Positions 28,062-38,928 of a DNA stretch of 64,000 nucleotides are shown here, piece after piece (positions within the stretch are counted from its first letter, which is position 1; each line of letters begins with the position of its first letter). A program made the position numbers and the translations under genes. The stretch is taken from positions 1 through 64,000 of the forward strand of contig NZ_JAOPHT010000004.1 in assembly GCF_025515305.1 (NCBI RefSeq), written 5' to 3'. Under the pieces are notes generated by a model. It was not told where the DNA came from and did no database searches. It was given only the letters and a program-made list of their open reading frames with translations. This DNA comes from Roseicyclus sediminis. GTDB taxonomy: Bacteria; Pseudomonadota; Alphaproteobacteria; Rhodobacterales; Rhodobacteraceae.

Positions 28062-30098
28062 TCAGGTGTCTTCCGGCGGTTCTCCGTGTGTATCCACGGG
28101 CGGCGCCCCGTAGACACCGTGCTGCGTCTTGGCCCAGAAGAATGGCCGCGCCGTCAGCTCCAGCGCGCCGAGCCAGGCTGCGAATGTTCCGAGCGTGTAG
28201 TAGACCTCCACCAGCGGCGCGAGCTTGCGCAAATGGCGCAGGTGCGGCGCGGCGCAGGCATGGACGGAGACGGCGACCGACAGCACGAAGGACAAGATCA
28301 TCAGGACGCCGAGCCAAAGGTACTGCTCCGGTGCCAGCACCGCGTCGAGCGGGTGGGGCATCCCGAACGGCACGAACGCGAGGCTCCACAGAAGCGGGGC
28401 GAGGAAGAAACCGAGAACCGCGGTCAGGAACTGCGCCTGCAGCCCGAAGAACCGCCAGGCCCCGAGGTCGCGCCAGAGCGCGCGCGGCCGGCGCATCGCC
28501 GTCGCCCAGGTGATGAGGTACCCCTTCAGCCAGCGCGAACGCTGCCGCACCCAGGGCAGGACCGCTGCATTCGCCTCCTCGAAGGTCGTGGTGTCGATGA
28601 GTTCCGTCCGGTAGCCCGCCCTTGCGAGCCGCAGACCCAGCTCGGCATCCTCGGTCACGTTGTGGGCGTCCCAGCCACCTACCTCCTCCAGGGCGTCGCG
28701 GCGCAGGAAAACGGTCGTTCCGCCCAGGGGCACGACCAGCCCGAGGCGCTGAACGCCGGGCAGGAGGACGCGGAACCACGAGGCGTATTCGATGGTGAAG
28801 AGGCGGGCCATCAGGTTGTGGTCGGCATTGTAGTAGTCGAGCCGTCCCTGCAGGCAGGCAACGTCGCGCGGCACCTCGTCGAAACGGCGCACCACGTCAG
28901 CGACCTGGTTGGGGTCTGGGTGATCTTCGGCGTCGTAGATGCCCACGATCTCGCCGCGCGCGAAATTCAATGCGTAGTTCAGCGCCCGGGGCTTGGTCCT
29001 CGGATGGCCGGGCGGCACCGTGATCGCGCGCATCCAGGGCGGCAGATCGGCGTCGCGCAGCGCCTCGGCCGTCACGTCGTCGTCGGCCTCCAGAAGCAGG
29101 ATCACGTCCAGCCGTTCGGGCGGATACCGCAGGCGCGCGAGCAGCCGCACGAGGCGGCCGGCGATCTCCGCCTCGCGGTAGAGCGGCACGAGAAGGCTGA
29201 CGACGGGCGGGCGCAGCAGACGGGGGGCGATGTCGGGGCGTGCGACCTGTCGCGGCCGTCCGCCGGACAGGAGCATGGTCGCGAAGGCCGCTGCCTTCAG
29301 CGTGATGTTGGCGAAGAAGGCGAGGATCGCCACGGCGAAGACGACGATGGAGACCTCGAGCGGTGCGAGAACCTCGGCCACGGCGAACGCCATCAGGGTC
29401 AGGACGGCGATGGCCAGGACCCGCGCGGGTTTCCAGGTCCGGCACGACAGGTGCTCCGGCGCGCGGGTCTCGGCCTCCCGCGCCATCTCCGGGCCCCAGA
29501 GCAGCGTCTGCGCCGCCAGGATCTCGTCCCGCCGGGCGAGGGCCGGGATGATCCGGGTCCCCTCGGGCGCGGCCTCGGCCAGGATCGAGGCGAGGTCGGG
29601 CCGGGCCGTTGCCACCACCACCGCGCCGCCCGCGTCGTGCCACGGCACCGCCTCGGCGGCCAGCGCGATGTCGCGGGGCAGGAGGGCGGCGAGGGCCGGG
29701 TCGGGCGGGCGGGACGAAAGATCTGCGCAGCCCGTGTGATGGACCTCCGCCAGCGCGGACAACAGCGCTTCTTCCCCGATCGCGCCCCGGGCGTGAAGGA
29801 CGTGGCCGAGCGGCAGATCGAGTTCCCGGGCGGTGCCCAGGGCCGCACGTGCCTGCGCCACCTCAACGAGGCCGCGCCGCACGAGGACACGGGCCAGGCG
29901 CGCGTCCGACGACATCCGGTCGTCGAACGGATCCTCCTGTCGCACCACGACACGGAGTTTCCTTGCCGCGCGTGCCGCCGGCGGTCGCCCAAGCGGCACG
30001 ACATCGGGACCGGTCTCTCCCGTCGAGAGACGCAACGAACCCGTGTCGGCATCGCCGACCAGGCCGTCCGTGGGCTCACCGTCCATCTTGCGCCACAA
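28062..30098 (-). CDS. Membrane glycosyltransferase family 2 with N-terminal MshEN-like domain
   Basis: A 678-residue protein. Residues about 60-200 look like the N-terminal domain of type II secretion ATPase GspE (MshEN), a fold that can bind c-di-GMP: SSDARLARVLVRRGLVEVAQARAAL then LDLPLGHVLHARGAIGEEALLSALAEVH. Two helices follow at about 220-260. The GT2 catalytic domain comes next (DxD-like YDAEDHPDP, TEDAELGLRLARAGY, QRSRWLKGY), then three or four C-terminal helices. This is the processive synthase layout of BcsA-like enzymes making an exopolysaccharide. An alternative start is four codons in (30086). A CtrA-type box lies upstream. Confidence 0.85.
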   Translation of the reverse strand: MWRKMDGEPTDGLVGDADTGSLRLSTGETGPDVVPLGRPPAARAARKLRVVVRQEDPFDDRMSSDARLARVLVRRGLVEVAQARAALGTARELDLPLGHVLHARGAIGEEALLSALAEVHHTGCADLSSRPPDPALAALLPRDIALAAEAVPWHDAGGAVVVATARPDLASILAEAAPEGTRIIPALARRDEILAAQTLLWGPEMAREAETRAPEHLSCRTWKPARVLAIAVLTLMAFAVAEVLAPLEVSIVVFAVAILAFFANITLKAAAFATMLLSGGRPRQVARPDIAPRLLRPPVVSLLVPLYREAEIAGRLVRLLARLRYPPERLDVILLLEADDDVTAEALRDADLPPWMRAITVPPGHPRTKPRALNYALNFARGEIVGIYDAEDHPDPNQVADVVRRFDEVPRDVACLQGRLDYYNADHNLMARLFTIEYASWFRVLLPGVQRLGLVVPLGGTTVFLRRDALEEVGGWDAHNVTEDAELGLRLARAGYRTELIDTTTFEEANAAVLPWVRQRSRWLKGYLITWATAMRRPRALWRDLGAWRFFGLQAQFLTAVLGFFLAPLLWSLAFVPFGMPHPLDAVLAPEQYLWLGVLMILSFVLSVAVSVHACAAPHLRHLRKLAPLVEVYYTLGTFAAWLGALELTARPFFWAKTQHGVYGAPPVDTHGEPPEDT

Positions 30099-30133
30099 CC
30101 TCTAGGCGTTTGGCGCAACTTGAACGAAAGCTG

Positions 30134-30149
30134 TTAACGGTCGGTTAAC
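30134..30149 (-). promoter_or_regulatory. Candidate CtrA binding box
   Basis: TTAA-N7-TTAAC (TTAACGGTCGGTTAAC), an exact match to the alphaproteobacterial CtrA consensus. It lies 36 bases before the glycosyltransferase start. The same text reads equally well on either strand. Confidence 0.5.
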
Positions 30150-30165
30150 GGTTGGCGTGTGGGCC

Positions 30166-31326
<1,161 letters not shown>

Positions 31327-31551
31327 GGTGCTCTCCCGGGGCAGCTTGGGGGCGCGGTGGCGCGCCCGCGCGCGCCCGATCCCGCCGGGGTTTACGGAGC
31401 GCGCCGGGCGCGGTCAAGCGGCGGCGCCCCGCGCGGTTTCGCTGCAACGCGGCGGAACCGTTGTCGTTGCGCCCAAGCTACCTTATCTAGGGCCATCCGG
31501 AACCGGGATGGGCCGGCAACGGCCTTCGGGTCAGCATCGGGGACATGCGCC

Positions 31552-32016
31552 ATGGGAATGGGACTGAGAGAACGGATCGGCAATGGCCTCAAGGAGGCGA
31601 TGCGCGACAAGGACGCCACGCGGCTGTCGACGTTGCGGCTGATCAGTGCCGCCGTGAAGGACCAGGATATCGCCGCCCGCGGCAAAGGCGAGACCGAGGG
31701 CGTCGGCGAGGCCGAGGTGCTGGCGATCCTGGGCAAGATGGTCAAGCAGCGCCAGGAGAGCGCGCGCGCCTACGAGGAAGGCGGGCGACTTGAACTGGCC
31801 GAGAAGGAACTCGCGGAAATTTCGGTGATCGAGGAATATCTGCCCCGGCGACTGGGCGCGTCCGAGGTTACGGCCGCGATCGAGGCCGCGATCGCGGAAA
31901 CCGGCGCCGAGGGCCTGCGCGACATGGGCCGGGTCATGGGCGTTCTCAAGTCGAAATACACGGGCCAGATGGATTTCGGCGCTGTCGGTCCCGCTGTGAA
32001 GGCGCGGCTGGGGTAG
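31552..32016 (+). CDS. GatB/YqeY-domain protein
   Basis: A 154-residue helical protein matching stand-alone YqeY: GLKEAMRDKDATRLSTLRLISAAVKDQDI near the start and EYLPRRLGASEVTAAI in the middle. The fold resembles the tRNA-binding tail of GatB; the cellular role is unclear. ATG at 31552 is chosen, a second ATG is two codons later. Divergent from carA. Confidence 0.9.
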   Translation: MGMGLRERIGNGLKEAMRDKDATRLSTLRLISAAVKDQDIAARGKGETEGVGEAEVLAILGKMVKQRQESARAYEEGGRLELAEKELAEISVIEEYLPRRLGASEVTAAIEAAIAETGAEGLRDMGRVMGVLKSKYTGQMDFGAVGPAVKARLG

Positions 32017-32133
32017 ACCCCGGCCGCGTTGCCCGTCGGCCACGTCTTCGGAGAGCTGGCCCGGCAGGGGGGTGACCGATCGGGTCTTGTCGGGTTTCGG
32101 TGTCGTCTCCGGGGACGAACACGGGAGGCCCGA

Positions 32134-32580
32134 ATGAAATGCACGGCACTCGCAGCGGCGTTCGGTGTCGGTCTGGCCGCGATGGCCGCGGCCCACACCG
32201 GTGTCCGGAATACAGCGGTTCTCGCGCGCATGGACAACATGACGGCGATGGCGCGGCAGATGGAGGTTCTCGTGCCGATGGTGCGCGGAACCTCCTCCTT
32301 CGATGTGGAACGGGCGCGCGCCGCGCTGAACGAGCTTGCGGCCCTTTCCGAGGCCTCGGTCGACCTTTTCCGAGCCCCCGAGACAGATCCCCGGACTGAG
32401 GCGCGCCCCGAGATCTGGGAGAATTTCGACGATTTCGAGGGGCGTGCGCTGGAGCTCGCGGCGCTGGCCCGTGCCGAGGCGGTGGGCCTGCCCGACACGC
32501 GCGCCGCACTCAGCCCCGTCGTGGCCCGGATCGGCGAGAGCTGCTCGGGCTGCCACGAGATCTACCGGCTGGAGAACTGA
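32134..32580 (+). CDS. Class II cytochrome c (cytochrome c'-type)
   Basis: A 148-residue periplasmic protein with a signal peptide (LAAAFGVGLAAMAAAH) and one C-terminal haem site CSGCH at 137-141, the class II arrangement. The RMDNM segment near 32-36 fits the N-terminal helix of cytochrome c'. Members bind NO or CO or carry electrons. The ATG at 32134 follows GGGAGG. Confidence 0.85.
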   Translation: MKCTALAAAFGVGLAAMAAAHTGVRNTAVLARMDNMTAMARQMEVLVPMVRGTSSFDVERARAALNELAALSEASVDLFRAPETDPRTEARPEIWENFDDFEGRALELAALARAEAVGLPDTRAALSPVVARIGESCSGCHEIYRLEN

Positions 32581-32597
32581 GCAGGCCGGACGCCGGG

Positions 32598-33131
32598 TCA
32601 GGCGCTCCGGAGAACGCGTTCGAGACGGTCCTTCAGCTCGACCCGTTCCACCGGTGTCAGGAAGGCCCCGAGTTCCACCTCGCGGCCGCCGCCCGACAGC
32701 GTCAGGTAGTTCGGGACCGGCCCACCCTTGGAGTGGAGCGCGACGCGCACCCAGTAGGGGTTCGCTTCCCAGTCCAGCGGCGTGCGCCTCCGCGGCTCGT
32801 GCCGCTCGATCCGGATGAGGTCGTCCCACAGCGTGACTTCCTCGTAGAGCTCCCGGTCGCGCCACGACCGTTTCAGCGCCACCCAGATGGCCCAGACCGC
32901 GGCGACGATGAAGGGGAGAAGCGCCCAGAATACCGCGGTTCCGAGGATCGAGAAGAGCGGCACGGAAATCAGCGCCGCCGTCACGCCGATGAACCAGACG
33001 AAGCCCTCGGGCGTGAGCGACTTGTGCGGAGTCAGCCTGAGCCGCAGCCGCGGCGCGCCGCGCCCGTCCGCCTCAGGCGAAGAGGCCCCGGGCGATGCCG
33101 GGGCCTCTGTCGTTTCGGTCAGGATCGGCAT
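32598..33131 (-). CDS. DUF2244 family membrane protein
   Basis: A 177-residue protein with two adjacent helices (about 53-95) and a soluble C-terminal half containing WDDLIRIERHEPRR and a VELGAFLTPVERVEL ending, matching DUF2244. Many alphaproteobacteria keep it beside cytochrome oxidase genes. It begins 7 bases after the ctaD stop on the same strand. An 11-bp perfect inverted repeat lies in its first codons (33081-33108). Confidence 0.85.
   Translation of the reverse strand: MPILTETTEAPASPGASSPEADGRGAPRLRLRLTPHKSLTPEGFVWFIGVTAALISVPLFSILGTAVFWALLPFIVAAVWAIWVALKRSWRDRELYEEVTLWDDLIRIERHEPRRRTPLDWEANPYWVRVALHSKGGPVPNYLTLSGGGREVELGAFLTPVERVELKDRLERVLRSA
33081..33108 (-). terminator. Inverted repeat inside the DUF2244 start, possible attenuator after ctaD
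   Basis: Perfect 11-bp stem AGAGGCCCCGG/CCGGGGCCTCT with a 6-base loop, 31 bases downstream of the ctaD stop and within codons 8-17 of DUF2244. There is no T-tract, so it may act as an RNA 3' stabiliser or partial terminator rather than a full stop. Confidence 0.4.
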
Positions 33132-33138
33132 GGGCCCA

Positions 33139-35037
33139 TCAGTGGTGCGGTTGCCTGTCCCACATCTCGCGCGTCGGAAGCTCTTCGAAGGTGTGCTCCG
33201 GCGGCGGGTTGGGCAGCGTCCATTCCAGCGTGTCGGCATGCTCGCCCCAGTAGGCCGGCTCTTCCACGCGGCGGCCGTACTTCAGGGCATAGAAGACGAC
33301 GCCGATGAAGAAGATGAACGAGGCGAAGGAGATGAATGCGCCGATCGACGAGACGTAGTTCCAGAGCGCGAAGGCGTCCGGATAGTCGATGTAGCGGCGC
33401 GGCATGCCCTGGCGGCCGAGGAAGTGCTGCGGGAAGAACGTCAGGTTCGCACCGATGAAGAACGTCCAGAAGTGCAGCTTGCCCGCCCATTCGGGATAGG
33501 CCCGCCCGCTCATCTTGGTGAACCAGTAGTAGACCGCCGCGAAGATGCCGAAGACGGCGCCGAGGCTCATCACGTAGTGGAAGTGCGCCACGACGTAGTA
33601 GGTGTCGTGATAGGCCCGGTCCACGCCCGCCTGGGACAGGATGATCCCGGTCACGCCACCCAGCGTGAAGAGGAAGATGAACCCGATGGCGAACAGCATC
33701 GGCGTCTTGAAGCTGATGGAGCCCTGCCACATCGTGGCGATCCACGAGAAGATCTTGATGCCCGTCGGCACCGCGATCACCATCGTGGCGACCATGAAGT
33801 AGGCCTGCTGGGTCAGGGTCATGCCCACCGTGTACATGTGGTGCGCCCACACGACGAAGCCGAGGCCGCCGATCGCCACCAGCGCGTAGACCATCGGCAG
33901 GTAGCCGAAGATCGGCTTCTTCGAGAAGGTCGAGACCACGTGGCTGATCACGCCGAAGGCCGGCAGGATCACGATGTAGACCTCGGGGTGCCCGAAGAAC
34001 CAGAAGATGTGCTGGAACAGGACCGGGTCGCCGCCGCCCGAGACGTCGAAGAACGTCGTCCCGAAGTTGCGGTCCGTGAGCAGCATGGTGATCGCGCCCG
34101 CCAGAACCGGCAGTGACAGGAGCAGAAGCCACGCGGTGACGAAGATCGACCATGCGAAGAGCGGCACCTTGTGCAGCGTCATGCCCGGCGCACGCATGTT
34201 GAGGAAGGTCGTGATGAAGTTGATCGACCCGAGGATCGACGAGGCGCCCGAGACGTGGACGGCGAAGATCGCGAAGTCCACGGCGCGGCTGGTCGGTGCG
34301 TCCTGCCAGGAAAGCGGCGGGTAGAACGTCCAGCCCGGACCCGCGCCGCCGTCGATGAAGACCGCGCAGAAGGCGAGCGCGGTGCCGGCGACATACATCC
34401 AGTACGACAGGTTGTTCAGCCGCGGGAAGGCCATGTCCGGCGCGCCGATCATCAGCGGCATGAAGTAGTTGCCGAAGCCGCCGAAGAGGGCGGGGATGAC
34501 GACGAAGAACATCATCAGGACGCCGTGGCCGGTGATCAGCACGTTCCAGAGGTGCCCGTCCGCCTGACCGTCGAGCTGGTCCTTGAGCCCCAGCAGCGCC
34601 GAGGCTTCGCCCGGGTTCGCGCTGGCTGCCAAGGTGTCGAGGGTCTGGATCACGTCGGCACGAAGTGCGCCGTCCACCACGAGACGCGCCTCCTCGCCGG
34701 CGCCCGACACGGCCGCCATGAGCGTGCCCTGCAAGGCCGAGAGCTGGTCGGCGAAGGCGTTGGTTCCGCCGCCCGCGGTGGCGAGTGCCTCGCCCACGCG
34801 GGTGAAGAGGTTTTCAAGCGCGGCCGGCGAGCTTTCGAAGGCGAGGTACATGTACTGCACCCCCGGCTCCATCAGCTCCATCCGCATGTACACCGTGAAG
34901 GCGACCGAGATGAGGCCCACGAGGCCGGCCGTGAAGAGGTAGAGGATGCCGATGTCCTTGTGGTTCGTGGACATGAACCACCGGGTGAAGAACCCCGGCC
35001 GCTCGTGATCATGTCCCGACAGCGTGGCGTCTGCCAT
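33139..35037 (-). CDS. ctaD: Cytochrome c oxidase subunit I (aa3 type), enlarged loop
   Basis: The catalytic subunit of the aa3 oxidase that reduces O2 to water and pumps protons. 632 residues, well above the 550-570 usual for alphaproteobacteria. Haem ligand His171 is in [11 protein letters not shown]; the CuB/Tyr site is [16 protein letters not shown] and AHFHYVMS supply further ligands; the [13 protein letters not shown]-channel entrance and SFKTPMLF K-channel region are present. The excess lies between helices I and II (about 64-161), a periplasmic loop rich in Ala, Gly and Leu. I use [11 protein letters not shown] at 35037. A longer frame exists but has no conserved sequence. Confidence 0.95.
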   Translation of the reverse strand: MADATLSGHDHERPGFFTRWFMSTNHKDIGILYLFTAGLVGLISVAFTVYMRMELMEPGVQYMYLAFESSPAALENLFTRVGEALATAGGGTNAFADQLSALQGTLMAAVSGAGEEARLVVDGALRADVIQTLDTLAASANPGEASALLGLKDQLDGQADGHLWNVLITGHGVLMMFFVVIPALFGGFGNYFMPLMIGAPDMAFPRLNNLSYWMYVAGTALAFCAVFIDGGAGPGWTFYPPLSWQDAPTSRAVDFAIFAVHVSGASSILGSINFITTFLNMRAPGMTLHKVPLFAWSIFVTAWLLLLSLPVLAGAITMLLTDRNFGTTFFDVSGGGDPVLFQHIFWFFGHPEVYIVILPAFGVISHVVSTFSKKPIFGYLPMVYALVAIGGLGFVVWAHHMYTVGMTLTQQAYFMVATMVIAVPTGIKIFSWIATMWQGSISFKTPMLFAIGFIFLFTLGGVTGIILSQAGVDRAYHDTYYVVAHFHYVMSLGAVFGIFAAVYYWFTKMSGRAYPEWAGKLHFWTFFIGANLTFFPQHFLGRQGMPRRYIDYPDAFALWNYVSSIGAFISFASFIFFIGVVFYALKYGRRVEEPAYWGEHADTLEWTLPNPPPEHTFEELPTREMWDRQPHH

Positions 35038-35104
35038 GGTCGTCTCCTGTTCTGCTGTTGAGCAGGGGAGCCTTGACGGACTCCTCCCTCGCGTTCTTGG
35101 ATAG

Positions 35105-35133
35105 TTATTAGAAGGCGGTGGTTGACATGGCAA
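35105..35133 (-). promoter_or_regulatory. Candidate promoter of ctaD
   Basis: Minus-strand TTGCCA (35128-35133), a 17-base spacer and TAATAA (35105-35110) give a start about 60 bases before the ctaD ATG. Further upstream (35168-35184) is a TGGGA/TCCCA inverted repeat of unknown meaning. Confidence 0.5.
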
Positions 35134-35268
35134 CGCGGTCCGCGTCGGAAAGCCGCGACACAAGGTGGGAAAAATTGTCCCAGATCAATGTGAAGGCGGG
35201 GTTTTTGGGGCTTCGGGTGGTCCGTGCGGCGCAGGGTCGCACGAGGTCCGGCGAAGCGCTGTTCGCGA

Positions 35269-35922
35269 TCAGTCGGGCCCGAACACTTCGTTGAAGCCCC
35301 GTTTCAGCGCCACATCGAGGTCTGCCATCGTCACCGGCAGTCCGAGATCGACCAGACTTGTCACCCCGTGCCCCTCGATTCCGCAAGGAACGATTCCCTC
35401 GAAATGGTTCAGGTCCGGTTCCACGTTGACCGAGATCCCGTGGAAGGTGACCCACCGCCGGATGCGCACGCCGATGGCCGCGATCTTGTCCTCGCGCGGT
35501 GTGCCGTCGGGCAGGGGTGGCTTGTCGGGGCGGGCGACCCAGACCCCGACGCGCCCCGGCCGCACCTCGCCCCGCAGGTTGAACTCCGCCAGGGCCGCTA
35601 TGACCCAGGCTTCGAGCCGCTGGACGAAGGCGCGCACGTCGCGGCCGCGTGTGTTCAGGTCCAGCATCACGTAGGCCACCCGCTGCCCCGGGCCGTGATA
35701 GGTATACTGACCGCCGCGCCGGGTCTCGAAGACGGGGAAGCGGTCGGGGTCGCGCAGATCGGCGGGGTCGGCGGAGGTGCCCGCGGTATAAAGTGGCGGA
35801 TGCTCCAGCAGCCAGATCGCCTCGCCGGCCTCGCCCCGCGCGATGGCCTCGGCGCGCGCCTCCATGAACGCCACCGCCTCGGCGTAGGGCACGGGCGTGT
35901 CTGAGGTGATCCATTCCACCAT
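35269..35922 (-). CDS. lipB: Octanoyltransferase LipB
   Basis: LipB transfers octanoyl groups from ACP to lipoyl domains. The 217-residue protein has the family blocks: [15 protein letters not shown] (about 43-57), [22 protein letters not shown] (about 71-92) and the active-site pair with Lys in [20 protein letters not shown] and Cys in [11 protein letters not shown]. It starts 17 bases after the LytTR gene on the same strand. Confidence 0.95.
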   Translation of the reverse strand: MVEWITSDTPVPYAEAVAFMEARAEAIARGEAGEAIWLLEHPPLYTAGTSADPADLRDPDRFPVFETRRGGQYTYHGPGQRVAYVMLDLNTRGRDVRAFVQRLEAWVIAALAEFNLRGEVRPGRVGVWVARPDKPPLPDGTPREDKIAAIGVRIRRWVTFHGISVNVEPDLNHFEGIVPCGIEGHGVTSLVDLGLPVTMADLDVALKRGFNEVFGPD

Positions 35923-35939
35923 GCGGGCGTCCTCTGGCC

Positions 35940-36728
35940 TCAGCGGGGCAGCAGGCCCGCGTCCTTCACGGCGGGCATATGCGACCGGCTGACGGGAATG
36001 TCACCCCCGGCGCTCATCGAAAGGATCGCGCGGTCGCCCTCGCGCCTGGCCGCCCGCACCGCAGCCGTTGCCACCCAGTGCGAGCGGTGGACCCGAAGGC
36101 CCGGCTCAGGCGCGGTCTCCCGGATGGCGTCGGACAGGCGCATGAGCAGCATGTCCTCGCCCTTCACGGTCCTGACGCGGACATAGTGATCCTCCACCGA
36201 CAGAGCCACGAGCGCGCCGCGCTTGTCCAGCGGCAGGCGGTCGAGGATGGCGGGCGCTGCCGTCTCGGGCGCAGAGCGGCTGCGGTCCATGACGCCCGAG
36301 ACCATCTGGACCGCGCCTGCCGCGAGTGCGGCGACGGCGAAGATCGTCAGCACATCGCCGATCCGGCCGTCGCCGTCCGGAAAGCTGCCGAAGGCGAACC
36401 GGTTCACGCCGATCACGATCAGGGTCACGGCAAGCGCGATGGCCAGCGGAAGGACGGCCTGCGCGACGCGGTGCGCAAGACGCGGGCGCAGCGCGACATC
36501 GACCGCGTAGCCGGTGGCGTATGTCGCCAGCACCAGCGCGCTCCAGTAGAGCGCGCGCCCGCCGAGCGGGAGACTGGCATCGGTGCCGAAAGGGGCGACG
36601 AGCGTCAGCATCGCCGAGATGGCGAGAAGCGTGCCCAGGGTCACGGGACTGGCGAAATGGCGCCGCAACTCGCGAAGCGCGGTCTGCGGTTGGCGTCCGT
36701 TCACGAAGTCTCTCCGTTGGTTGCGCAT
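35940..36728 (-). CDS. LytTR-domain regulator with membrane N-terminus
   Basis: A 262-residue protein with four hydrophobic helices in the first 150 residues and a C-terminal LytTR DNA-binding domain ([34 protein letters not shown], then [11 protein letters not shown]). No receiver domain is present, so this is a membrane-tethered LytTR regulator sensing an unknown cue. I choose ATG 36728; the frame opens 21 codons upstream. Divergent from the DUF2306 gene, so the 115-base gap may hold its target site. Confidence 0.85.
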   Translation of the reverse strand: MRNQRRDFVNGRQPQTALRELRRHFASPVTLGTLLAISAMLTLVAPFGTDASLPLGGRALYWSALVLATYATGYAVDVALRPRLAHRVAQAVLPLAIALAVTLIVIGVNRFAFGSFPDGDGRIGDVLTIFAVAALAAGAVQMVSGVMDRSRSAPETAAPAILDRLPLDKRGALVALSVEDHYVRVRTVKGEDMLLMRLSDAIRETAPEPGLRVHRSHWVATAAVRAARREGDRAILSMSAGGDIPVSRSHMPAVKDAGLLPR

Positions 36729-36843
36729 GGACACTGGCGCCCGGGCGCCGCCGTCGACGAGGAGAGTGGCATCCCCCGGCGCAACGCACAACCGCGCCGC
36801 CGGGACAGGACCGACAGGACAGTATCAGGAAAGGAGACGCGCC

Positions 36844-37350
36844 ATGTTCGATCCCGCACCGCTCGCTGGGCTGCCGCCCGCCATTGCCCTGCATCTGGGG
36901 GGCGCCATGGCCGCACTCCTTATCGGTCCCATCAGCATCTACCGGCAGCGGCGCGACCGGTTGCACCGCATCGCCGGATACGCCTGGGTCCTCGCGATGG
37001 CGGGCACGGCGGTGTCATCTTTCCTGATCGACGCGTTCGTCCTGCCGATCGCGGGCGGGTTCGGCGCGATCCACCTGCTTTCGGTCTGGGTCCTGTTGAA
37101 CCTCTTGCATGGCGTTTGCGACGCGCGGGCCGGCCGGATCGCCGCGCACCGGGCGCGGATGCACGGCCTCTACTGGCAGGGGCTCGGCCTTGCCGGTGTC
37201 CTGACGATCCTGCCCGGGCGGACCCTGAACGAGGTCTTCCTGCCCGACCGGCCCGATGCCGGCGTCTGGATCGCCGCGCTCGGCGTGGCGGCCCTTCTTG
37301 CCGGGCCCTCGCTTGCCAGGCGGCTGCGGCGCAGGCCTTCCGCGGGGTAG
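36844..37350 (+). CDS. DUF2306-family membrane protein
   Basis: A 168-residue protein with four helices. The signature is HLGGAMAALLIGPISIYRQRRDRLHRIAGYAWVLAM in the first half and HRARMHGLYWQGLGLAG in the second, conserved His and Arg facing the helix ends. Function unknown. AGGAGACGCGCC precedes the ATG. Divergent from the LytTR regulator gene, which is a good candidate regulator. Confidence 0.8.
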   Translation: MFDPAPLAGLPPAIALHLGGAMAALLIGPISIYRQRRDRLHRIAGYAWVLAMAGTAVSSFLIDAFVLPIAGGFGAIHLLSVWVLLNLLHGVCDARAGRIAAHRARMHGLYWQGLGLAGVLTILPGRTLNEVFLPDRPDAGVWIAALGVAALLAGPSLARRLRRRPSAG

Positions 37351-37448
37351 GGTTTTCCTGATCCCGGCCATTTTTTTCTCGGCCTGACCGGAGCCTGTGA
37401 TAGACTTTGAGCAGTATTGAAGTTGACCGAGTTTACCTGGAGGGAAAC

Positions 37449-38780
37449 ATGATCGGCAAATTCCTGACATCCGCGAGCCTCGTTGCCGCGCTCGCGCTCG
37501 TGCCGGCCGAGAGAGCCGAGGCCGATGCCGGCGAATTCATCGGCGGCGCCATCATCGGTGGCATCATCGGCTATGCCGCCGGCCAGAACCAGGGGCAGCG
37601 CACCCGCACCACCGGCACCCGCGTCGTGCGTCCGGGCATCCCCGCGACCCAGCAGGGCCGCGAGACGCAGGCCGCGCTGAACTACTTCGGTTACAATGCC
37701 GGAACCGTCGACGGCCAAGTCGGCCCCGGCACGCGCTCCGCGATCGAGCGCTACCAGGCCTCGATGGGCTACCCGGTGAACGGGCGCGAATTCGCGAGCT
37801 ACCAGTTCGACTTCCTGATGGACGCCTACTACTGGGCGACCCAGCAGGGCGGCGCGCAGCAGACCGGCCTCAGCGGCCAGTCGCTCCTGTTCGCCTACCG
37901 CAACAGCCTGCAGGGCGGCCCGGTCCAGAGCGTATCGCCCGCGCCTCAGGTGCAACAGCCCGGCACGACCGTGATCGTGAACCCCGGTCCGCAGACGCCG
38001 GTGCAGCCCGGTACGACCGTCGTCGCCGCGCCGGCTGCGCCCTCCGCCGGGGCGACCGGTGGCCAGTTGCCCAACCTCTTCGCCAACAGCCAGCCGCGCA
38101 TGTCGCTGGCCAATGCTTGCAACGCGGTCATGCTGCAGACGTCGTCGAACGGCGGCTACGTCACGCTGGCCACGATGAACGATCCCGGCCAGGCGCTGGG
38201 CGAGCAGTTCTGCGTCGCGCGGACCTACGCCATGGCGCGCGGGGAAGAGCTCATGGGCCAGATCACCGGCCTCACCCAGGCCCAGATCGCCGAACAGTGC
38301 GGCGCCTTCTCGTCGATGCTCTCCGGCGAAGTCGACCGTGTCTCGCTGATCGAGCAGGCGGCGCTGACGGCCGAGATGCAGGAATTCGCGGTGGGCACCG
38401 GAATCGCGCCGGGCGATCTGGCCGCGACGAGCCGCGTCTGTCTGGCCGTGGGCTACGCCCAGGACGACATGCGGATGGCCGTGGGCTCCGCCCTGATGCT
38501 GGTCGCGCTGGGCGAGCCGGCCTACGGCGAGCTGCTGGGCCACCACCTGCGCGAGGGCTTCGGCACCAACAGCCGCCGCGATCTCGCCATGCAGTGGTAC
38601 GAGGCCTCGATCTCGGCGCTGGAGCAGGGGGCGGAGCCCGCCTTCATGCCGGGTCAGCCCGAGCGTCCCGCGCTCCTGCGGGCGGCCACCATGCAGCTTG
38701 GCCAGGGAGCGGCGATGCCTCAGCCGGTTCAGGCGCAGCAGCCCGCCGCGGCGCTGCCGACGTTCCGCGTCAACCAGTAA
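37449..38780 (+). CDS. Peptidoglycan-binding-domain exported protein
   Basis: A 443-residue secreted protein: signal peptide (about 1-25), glycine zipper GGAIIGGIIGYAAG (about 31-44) and a PG_binding_1 domain (QAALNYFGYNAGTVDGQVGPGTRSAIERYQ, about 74-103). A Pro/Gln/Val linker with two PGTTV repeats (about 177-200) and a helical C-terminal part that I cannot assign follow. GGAGGG precedes the ATG. It ends in a strong terminator, so it is likely a single-gene unit. Confidence 0.85.
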   Translation: MIGKFLTSASLVAALALVPAERAEADAGEFIGGAIIGGIIGYAAGQNQGQRTRTTGTRVVRPGIPATQQGRETQAALNYFGYNAGTVDGQVGPGTRSAIERYQASMGYPVNGREFASYQFDFLMDAYYWATQQGGAQQTGLSGQSLLFAYRNSLQGGPVQSVSPAPQVQQPGTTVIVNPGPQTPVQPGTTVVAAPAAPSAGATGGQLPNLFANSQPRMSLANACNAVMLQTSSNGGYVTLATMNDPGQALGEQFCVARTYAMARGEELMGQITGLTQAQIAEQCGAFSSMLSGEVDRVSLIEQAALTAEMQEFAVGTGIAPGDLAATSRVCLAVGYAQDDMRMAVGSALMLVALGEPAYGELLGHHLREGFGTNSRRDLAMQWYEASISALEQGAEPAFMPGQPERPALLRAATMQLGQGAAMPQPVQAQQPAAALPTFRVNQ

Positions 38781-38801
38781 GGCCCTTTCGAAGTGCCATG
38801 G

Positions 38802-38836
38802 AGGGGCGGGTCCGATGCGACCCGCCCCTTCTTTTT
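38802..38836 (+). terminator. Rho-independent terminator
   Basis: Stem AGGGGCGGGTC/GACCCGCCCCT with a 6-base loop followed by TCTTTTT, 22 bases after the stop of the peptidoglycan-binding protein gene. Confidence 0.9.
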
Positions 38837-38877
38837 CGCGCGGATTCCGGTGCCCTGCGATTTTTGTTCCGACCCCC

Positions 38878-38906
38878 TTCACAAGGCCATTCGCCTCGGC
38901 TAAAGA
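38878..38906 (+). promoter_or_regulatory. Promoter of tRNA-Leu
   Basis: TTCACA (38878-38883), 17-base spacer, TAAAGA (38901-38906), giving a start about 16 bases before the mature tRNA. Confidence 0.5.
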
Positions 38907-38928
38907 CCGCCCGACTACCTGATCACGT

